A stretch of DNA of 64,000 nucleotides, from positions 2,710,501 to 2,774,500 of the forward strand of contig NC_012691.1 in NCBI RefSeq assembly GCF_000023065.1, in the 5' to 3' direction. The position numbers were made by a program, and so were the translations under genes. How positions within the stretch are numbered: the stretch's first letter is position 1; each line of letters opens with the position of its first letter. The notes beneath the pieces are model-generated. The model was given only the letters and a program-made list of their open reading frames with translations. It did not search any database and was not told the origin of the DNA. Of the stretch, positions 58,808 to 64,000 are shown piece by piece. This DNA is from Tolumonas auensis DSM 9187. GTDB lineage: Bacteria; Pseudomonadota; Gammaproteobacteria; Enterobacterales; Aeromonadaceae.

Positions 58808-60178
58808 TTACTCCTGAGAATACCGTTTGGTTAATTTTTCCAGCAGTTTGCTGTGTATGCCATCGAAGCCGCCGTTACTCATGACTAATATCTGATCACC
58901 GGATTTGGCTTCCGCCACCAGCATATCGACCAGATGATTAATATCATGCTGAACCGTAGTTGGGATCGGCGCTTTCTGTGCCAACTGGTGAATATCCCAG
59001 CCCAGCCCGGTTGGTGCAAACATATACGCTTTATCCGCCTGTACCAGACTCTTGATCAGCTCACCCTGGTGTACACCCATTTTCATGGTATTAGAGCGGG
59101 GCTCCAGCACGGCCAGAATACGGGCGGTACCCACGTTGGCCCGCAATCCCGCGATGGTGGTCGCAATGGCGGTCGGGTGATGGGCAAAGTCATCGTAAAC
59201 TTTGATACCCGCTACCTCACCGCGTAACTCCATGCGGCGTTTCGGCATCACGAATTCGCTCAGTGCGGCAATACCGTCTGCAGTACGCACCCCGGCGTGA
59301 CGGGCGGCAGCAATCGCCATCAGGCCATTGTGCACACTGTGTCGGCCCAGACCGCTCCAGTGAACTTCACCCTGCACTTCACCATTCAGCAGCACGACAA
59401 AAGCAGAACCATCTTCTTTTAACAGTTTAGCCTGCCAGTTAGCACCGTCACCTTCCACCAGCTCAACTTCGCTCCAGCAGCCCATAGTACGCACTTCCGC
59501 CAACGCCGGATCATGTGCGGGCATCAGGATGCGGCCATTGGACGGCACAGTACGGACCAGATGATGGAATTGCCGTTGGATGGATGCCAGATCAGGGAAA
59601 ATATCGGCATGATCGTATTCCAGATTGTTCATGATCAACGTACGCGGACGGTAATGAACAAACTTGGAACGTTTATCGAAAAACGCACAATCATATTCAT
59701 CCGCTTCGATCACGAAAAACGGCGCTTTACCTAAACGGGCAGAAAACGGGAAATTACCCGGTACGCCACCGATCAGGAATCCGGGTTCCAGACCGGCATG
59801 TTCCAGGATCCACGCTACCATGCTGGCGGTGGTGGTTTTGCCATGGGTGCCGGCAACACCGATAACCCAGCGCTGTTGTAACACGTTATCGCGCAACCAC
59901 TCGGGGCCAGAGGTGTAAGGCAGATTGCGATCCAGAACATATTCCACACAGGGATTACCGCGGCTCATCGCATTCCCGATCACCACCATATCGGGTGCCG
60001 GATTGAGTTGCGACGGATCGTAGCCCTGCACCAGTTCAATACCCTGCTCTTCTAACTGGGTGCTCATCGGAGGATAGACGTTAAGATCAGAACCAGTCAC
60101 TTTGTGACCCTGCTGTTTCGCCAGCACTGCAATGCCGCCCATAAAGGTGCCGCAGATGCCCAGAATGTGAATATGCAT
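58808..60178 (-). CDS. mpl: UDP-MurNAc:L-Ala-gamma-D-Glu-meso-DAP ligase
   Basis: Reattaches recycled murein tripeptide to UDP-MurNAc. 456 residues of the Mur ligase family: N-terminal [22 protein letters not shown]-binding [15 protein letters not shown] (about 110), [15 protein letters not shown], and C-terminal [12 protein letters not shown]. These features separate Mpl from MurC. Confidence 0.95.
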   Translation of the reverse strand: MHIHILGICGTFMGGIAVLAKQQGHKVTGSDLNVYPPMSTQLEEQGIELVQGYDPSQLNPAPDMVVIGNAMSRGNPCVEYVLDRNLPYTSGPEWLRDNVLQQRWVIGVAGTHGKTTTASMVAWILEHAGLEPGFLIGGVPGNFPFSARLGKAPFFVIEADEYDCAFFDKRSKFVHYRPRTLIMNNLEYDHADIFPDLASIQRQFHHLVRTVPSNGRILMPAHDPALAEVRTMGCWSEVELVEGDGANWQAKLLKEDGSAFVVLLNGEVQGEVHWSGLGRHSVHNGLMAIAAARHAGVRTADGIAALSEFVMPKRRMELRGEVAGIKVYDDFAHHPTAIATTIAGLRANVGTARILAVLEPRSNTMKMGVHQGELIKSLVQADKAYMFAPTGLGWDIHQLAQKAPIPTTVQHDINHLVDMLVAEAKSGDQILVMSNGGFDGIHSKLLEKLTKRYSQE

Positions 60179-60286
60179 ACAGGATTACCTGAATTTAAGA
60201 AAACTAAAGATCTGATTCTAATGAAGCAATCAACTTTGTGCTATCACTCTGCAGTGCTGGTTGGTAGCGATTTATCCTGAGCCCGT

Positions 60287-60292
60287 TATAAT
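60287..60292 (+). promoter_or_regulatory. ppa -10 box
   Basis: A consensus TATAAT 45 bases upstream of the ppa start codon. A -35 element at proper spacing is only weakly matched (TAGCGA with 16 bases). Confidence 0.5.
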
Positions 60293-60337
60293 AAGCCCCC
60301 GCAACCTCCGATTACTTAATTAATAAAGGGAAACGCC

Positions 60338-60871
60338 ATGAGCTTGAATCTGGTTCCAGCTGGCAAAGATCTGCCGGAAGATATCTATGTAGTTATTGAG
60401 ATCCCACAAAACGCAGATCCAATCAAATATGAAATCGACAAAGCGTCTGGTGCCATCTTTGTAGACCGTTTCATGTCGACCCCAATGTTCTACCCATGCA
60501 ACTACGGTTACATCAACAACACTCTGTCTCTGGATGGTGATCCTGTTGACGTGCTGGTGCCGACTCCATACCCATTGGTGCCAGGTTCAGTGATCCGCTG
60601 CCGTCCGGTTGGCGTACTGAAAATGAGCGATGAAGCTGGTCAGGATGCCAAACTGGTTGCTGTTCCGCACACCAAACTGACTAAACTGTATGATCATATT
60701 AATGACGTGCATGAACTGCCAGAATTGCTGAAAGGTCAGATCCGCCATTTCTTCGAGCGTTATAAAGAACTGGAACACGGTAAATGGGTTAAAGTAGAAG
60801 GCTGGGGCGACAAAGCTGAAGCCATCGCTGAAATCCAGGCTTCTGTTGTTCGTTACGAAGAAAGTAAATAA
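60338..60871 (+). CDS. ppa: inorganic pyrophosphatase
   Basis: Type I soluble pyrophosphatase, 177 residues. Active-site segments [38 protein letters not shown] (the metal-binding Asp residues) and [10 protein letters not shown] are intact. AAAGGGAAA lies upstream. Ends at a strong terminator. Confidence 0.97.
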   Translation: MSLNLVPAGKDLPEDIYVVIEIPQNADPIKYEIDKASGAIFVDRFMSTPMFYPCNYGYINNTLSLDGDPVDVLVPTPYPLVPGSVIRCRPVGVLKMSDEAGQDAKLVAVPHTKLTKLYDHINDVHELPELLKGQIRHFFERYKELEHGKWVKVEGWGDKAEAIAEIQASVVRYEESK

Positions 60872-60881
60872 TTGTTAAAAC

Positions 60882-60909
60882 AAAAAGCCATGCTTAGCAT
60901 GGCTTTTTT
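60882..60909 (+). terminator. terminator after ppa
   Basis: AAAAAGCCATGC and GCATGGCTTTTTT stem with a 3-base loop and a T-run, 10 bases after ppa. It can also act on the minus-strand micropeptide gene. Confidence 0.9.
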
Positions 60910-60948
60910 GTCTCAGGATCTGAAGACCCTTCTGATTATCATGTGTTG

Positions 60949-61047
60949 TTACGAATACAGATAAACCGCTAACCCGATTACCAGCGCGATATACACCAGC
61001 AGCAAAACGAGTAACTTTGTTTTCGGCATCTTGTTGTCATTTTTCAT
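60949..61047 (-). CDS. 32-residue single-span membrane micropeptide
   Basis: A frame of 32 codons with AGGA 9 bases before the ATG. The product is a polar, basic N-terminus (MKNDNKMPKTK) and one membrane helix (LLVLLLVYIALVIGLAVYLY) ending in Ser. The basic end suggests N-in topology. It is followed by the ppa terminator acting in reverse and preceded by a region with inverted repeats. No match to a named small protein is known to me. Confidence 0.55.
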   Translation of the reverse strand: MKNDNKMPKTKLLVLLLVYIALVIGLAVYLYS

Positions 61048-61086
61048 TATGCTACATCCTCGCAGACCTCGCAGCTGGCCTACCGG

Positions 61087-61146
61087 TTAACAATAGCATA
61101 ACAATTTTGTTAACTCTATCCGTACAGTTAATATGACTATTGTTAA
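61087..61146 (-). promoter_or_regulatory. inverted repeats upstream of the micropeptide gene
   Basis: TTAACAATAG (61087-61096) and CTATTGTTAA (61137-61146) are perfect 10-bp inverted repeats 40 bases apart. Between them lie another GTTAAC (61109-61114) and a GTTAAT. The cluster of GTTAA words recalls ArcA-type sites but is not a clear match. Confidence 0.45.
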
Positions 61147-61199
61147 TACCTGATCTGACTCACAGCTCAGTTAAATCGTTTCAGCTGGTTTCCGAACGA

Positions 61200-61796
61200 T
61201 TAAGACAACAGTTCACGGGCCTGTAATTTTGCTAACACCTCGGCAACAACTTCTTCAACAGAACGGTCATGATTGTGGATATGTACTTCCGGCTGTACAG
61301 GGGCCTCATAGGGATCATCAATACCGGTAAAATGTTTGATCTCCCCTGCCCGCGCTTTTTTATATAAACCTTTCGGATCGCGCTGTTCACACTCAGCTAA
61401 TGGCGTATCAACAAACACTTCCACAAACTCACCTTCCGGCAGCAAGGCACGGATCGCATCACGATCAGCCCGGTAAGGCGAAACAAAAGCGGCTAATACC
61501 ACCAGACCGGCATCGACCATCAGTTTGGCCGCCTCGCCCACGCGACGCAGGTTTTCCTGACGATCCGCTGTGGTAAAACCTAAACCTTTACATAAGCCAT
61601 GACGGACATTGTCGCCATCTAACAGATAGGTATGTACGCCACGACGAAACAGTTCCTGCTCCAGTGCCCCGGCAATGGTTGATTTGCCGGAACCGGATAA
61701 ACCGGTGAACCACAACAGAAAAGCTTTATGCCCTTTTTGCTCTGCACGGGCGGCTTTATTGATGTCATGCTGATGCCAGACGATATCTTTATTCAT
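61200..61796 (-). CDS. cysC: adenylylsulfate kinase
   Basis: Phosphorylates APS to PAPS in sulfate assimilation. 198 residues: P-loop [27 protein letters not shown] and [25 protein letters not shown] 61796 has AGGATG upstream; the longer frame to 61835 is not supported. It follows cysN but is cut off by a terminator and a palindromic repeat. Confidence 0.95.
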   Translation of the reverse strand: MNKDIVWHQHDINKAARAEQKGHKAFLLWFTGLSGSGKSTIAGALEQELFRRGVHTYLLDGDNVRHGLCKGLGFTTADRQENLRRVGEAAKLMVDAGLVVLAAFVSPYRADRDAIRALLPEGEFVEVFVDTPLAECEQRDPKGLYKKARAGEIKHFTGIDDPYEAPVQPEVHIHNHDRSVEEVVAEVLAKLQARELLS

Positions 61797-61849
61797 TAGT
61801 GACACATCCTGAATGCTGAAATTATGACTCACCAAAATGGACAGAGGAC

Positions 61850-61943
61850 GATGGGATCCATGTAGCCAACCCTCTGCGCCATGGATGGCGCAGCGGAGCC
61901 TCCAAGGATGGATTTACGGCGTGTTGGCGGCATGGATCCCATT
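61850..61943. repeat. palindromic intergenic repeat element
   Basis: A 94-bp unit bounded by the perfect 12-bp inverted repeats ATGGGATCCATG (61851-61862) and CATGGATCCCAT (61931-61942). Inside, TGCGCCA TGGA TGGCGCA (61875-61892) forms a hairpin. The layout (terminal palindrome plus internal stem-loop between genes) is that of a dispersed REP- or MITE-like element; no second copy is seen in this window. Confidence 0.65.
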
Positions 61944-61976
61944 GGCCGACTAAGTCTGAAGGTCTTAAATATACAA

Positions 61977-62000
61977 AGAGGTAACCTGCAGGTTACCTCT
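61977..62000 (-). terminator. terminator after cysN
   Basis: AGAGGTAACCTG and CAGGTTACCTCT form a perfect 24-base palindrome 11 bases after the cysN stop. T-rich sequence follows on the minus strand. Confidence 0.7.
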
Positions 62001-62010
62001 GATAAGCAAA

Positions 62011-63429
62011 TTACAGCTTGCTGATATCCAGCGCCTGCCAGTGCGGGAAGTGTTTACGCACCAGCGCATTGAACTCCAGTTCAAACTCGCTGAACTCGGC
62101 TTTACCGGCTGTTTTTCCGGCTAACGCTTCCACTACCATGCCGGCACCAATCGTCACATTGCTCAGGCGATCGATAATGATAAAGCTACCGGTATCACGC
62201 ACAGTGTTGTAAGGATCAACACCAACGGCATTGGTCAGCGACAATTCCAGCAAACCGATTTCGTTCAGTTTCAGCTCGGTGGCATCATGTTTTTCCAGCG
62301 TATTCACATCAATACGGTGACGGATCGCATCAACATGACCGCGGGTTTTACGGGTTGCCAGCTTGATATCGTACTGACGATTCGCCTGCAATGGCTCTTC
62401 CGTCATCCACACCACATTGGCCAGCACGTGCTGTGTCACCTGCGTTTCCGCATCCGGTGCGACCAGCAGATCACCACGGCTGATGTCGATTTCATCTTCC
62501 AGTGTGATGGTTACGGCCTCACCCGGCAGGGCGTAATCCAGATCACCATCGAAAGTGACAATACGTTTAACTTTGCTCTCTTTACCTGACGGTAATACTT
62601 TTACCACATCACCTGGTTTAACCACGCCCGCAGCCACTGTGCCCATGTAACCACGGAAATCGAGGTTAGGACGAGACACCAGCTGTACCGGCATACGGAA
62701 CGGCAGATCCAGATCACGCGTGCCGACTTCGGCATTTTCCAGCATGGTCAGCAGTGGCTCGCCCTGATACCATGGCGTCAGTTCACTGTTTACCACCAGA
62801 TTTTCGCCGTCCAGTGCCGAGATTGGTACCACGCGGATATCGGTTTTCGGTAAGCCGGAAGCAAATTCCAGATACTCTTTTTTGATACTGTCGAAGACCT
62901 TCTCATCGAAGTTCACCAGATCCATTTTGTTGACCGCCACGATGAACTGACGGATCCCCAGCAGGCTGGCGATAAAGCTGTGACGACGGGTCTGCTCCAA
63001 TACACCGCGACGCGCATCGATCAGGATGATCGCCAGATCACAGGTGGAAGCACCGGTCGCCATGTTACGGGTGTATTGCTCATGGCCTGGCGTATCAGCA
63101 ATGATAAATTTACGTTTGGGCGTCGAGAAATAACGGTAAGCCACATCAATGGTGATGCCCTGCTCACGCTCCGCCTGCAGACCATCCACCAGCAGGGCGA
63201 AATCGAGTTTCTCACCGGTGGTACCGATCTTCTGACTGTCAGAATGCAGCGTTTTCAGCTGATCTTCATACACCTGACGGGAATCGTGCAACAGACGGCC
63301 GATCAGGGTGCTTTTACCGTCATCCACGCTACCGCAGGTGAGGAAACGCAACAGGCTCTTGTGCTGCTGATTTTTCAGGTAGTTCTCAATACCTTCTTCT
63401 TTGATCGCTTCGGCAATGGTGCTGTTCAT
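62011..63429 (-). CDS. cysN: sulfate adenylyltransferase subunit 1 (GTPase)
   Basis: GTPase subunit that drives APS formation by CysD. 472 residues; elongation-factor-like G domain with GSVDDGKST (about 33), [18 protein letters not shown] and two beta-barrel domains. There is no fused CysC domain, in agreement with a separate cysC downstream. Confidence 0.96.
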   Translation of the reverse strand: MNSTIAEAIKEEGIENYLKNQQHKSLLRFLTCGSVDDGKSTLIGRLLHDSRQVYEDQLKTLHSDSQKIGTTGEKLDFALLVDGLQAEREQGITIDVAYRYFSTPKRKFIIADTPGHEQYTRNMATGASTCDLAIILIDARRGVLEQTRRHSFIASLLGIRQFIVAVNKMDLVNFDEKVFDSIKKEYLEFASGLPKTDIRVVPISALDGENLVVNSELTPWYQGEPLLTMLENAEVGTRDLDLPFRMPVQLVSRPNLDFRGYMGTVAAGVVKPGDVVKVLPSGKESKVKRIVTFDGDLDYALPGEAVTITLEDEIDISRGDLLVAPDAETQVTQHVLANVVWMTEEPLQANRQYDIKLATRKTRGHVDAIRHRIDVNTLEKHDATELKLNEIGLLELSLTNAVGVDPYNTVRDTGSFIIIDRLSNVTIGAGMVVEALAGKTAGKAEFSEFELEFNALVRKHFPHWQALDISKL

Positions 63430-63468
63430 AATGTTCTGTTCCTTAATCCGTAGTAATAACCCGACGCC

Positions 63469-64000
63469 TTAGAAATAACCCTGACGTTTCTTCTGCTCCA
63501 TTGAGCCGGCCTGATCGCTGTCGATCAGACGCCCCTGACGTTCACTGGTGGTGGAAACCAACATCTCTTCGATGATTTCCGGCAGTGTGGAGGCTTCGGA
63601 ATCAATGGCACCGGTCAGCGGGTAACAACCCAAGGTACGGAAACGCACGGATTCCATGGACGGGGTTTCACCCGGATTAAGCTGCATACGATCATCGTCC
63701 ACCATGATCTTCACGCCATCACGTTCCACAACCGGACGTTTGGCAGCGAAGTACAACGGTACGATTTCGATGTTTTCCAGATAGATATATTGCCAGATAT
63801 CCAGTTCGGTCCAGTTAGACAACGGGAACACACGGATGCTCTCGCCTTTATTCACCTGACCGTTATACAGACGCCACAGTTCCGGACGCTGATTTTTCGG
63901 ATCCCAGGCATGGTTTTTATCGCGGAAGGAATACACACGCTCTTTCGCACGTGATTTCTCTTCATCACGACGGGCACCGCCGAAAGCAGCATCGAAACCA
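63469..64000 (-). CDS. cysD: sulfate adenylyltransferase subunit 2, C-terminal part (5' end outside window)
   Basis: Catalytic subunit making APS from sulfate and ATP. The frame stays open to the window edge; the visible ~176 residues ([20 protein letters not shown] onward) match the C-terminal half of CysD, including [15 protein letters not shown] and [14 protein letters not shown], and end QGYF. The N-terminal PP-loop is outside. Lies 39 bases upstream of cysN in the same operon. Confidence 0.96.
   Translation of the reverse strand, partial: GFDAAFGGARRDEEKSRAKERVYSFRDKNHAWDPKNQRPELWRLYNGQVNKGESIRVFPLSNWTELDIWQYIYLENIEIVPLYFAAKRPVVERDGVKIMVDDDRMQLNPGETPSMESVRFRTLGCYPLTGAIDSEASTLPEIIEEMLVSTTSERQGRLIDSDQAGSMEQKKRQGYF

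Overview
The window joins two DNAs of different origin. From about 8.37 kb to the right end it is a typical gammaproteobacterial chromosome of moderate G+C. Gene content and order (orn/rsgA-psd, frdABCD, xseB-ispA-dxs, nrdR-ribD-ribE-ribBA-ribH-nusB-thiL-pgpA, dusB-fis, cysDN/cysC, a FimT/PilW/PilX minor pilin cluster) fit the Aeromonadales, most likely a Tolumonas-like organism. That placement rests on recognition of proteins and order, not on a database search. From 1 to about 8.37 kb the DNA is visibly more G+C-rich and codes differently. It is one end of an integrative element of the ICEclc/PAGI-2 type inserted at the 3' end of a tRNA-Gly(GCC) gene.

Island (1-8371): the C-terminal part of a phosphoketolase-like enzyme, a beta-CASP metallo-beta-lactamase nuclease and an AMP/thymidine phosphorylase form one plus-strand operon. 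They are followed by a LysR regulator, a small XRE regulator, a LysR-like ligand-binding protein without a DNA-binding domain, and a 643-residue tyrosine recombinase transcribed away from the tRNA. The recombinase has a long C-terminal extension that may contain a ParS/MbcA-like domain.

Core, 8.37-28 kb: three tandem tRNA-Gly genes, orn, rsgA, psd, fumarate reductase frdABCD, guaC, an AEC carrier, queE, rpsF-rpsR-rplI (no priB), msrA, manA, thiI, xseB-ispA-dxs, arsR-arsC, a second AEC carrier and a DUF1189-like membrane protein. Core, 28-40 kb: a gsiABCD-ordered peptide/glutathione-type ABC importer, then a minor pilin operon ending in an unusually large, A+T-rich pilin-like protein, with pilE divergent from it.

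Core, 40-53 kb: the riboflavin/thiamine/NusB operon with nrdR, glyA, aroQ-accB-accC, a membrane protein that reads as a glucose-family PTS EIICB with its phosphorylated cysteine replaced by aspartate, prmA and dusB-fis. Core, 53-64 kb: a phosphoethanolamine transferase behind a good Pho-box candidate, modF, a GNAT enzyme, a His-rich secreted protein, ubiX, mpl, ppa, a 32-residue membrane micropeptide gene, and cysC-cysN-cysD (cysD cut by the window end), with cysC separated from cysN by a palindromic repeat.

The signals most worth following up are the ICE-borne phosphoketolase/nuclease/phosphorylase module with its paired LysR proteins, the Cys-to-Asp PTS-like protein, the giant pilin-like protein, the Pho box and the micropeptide genes.
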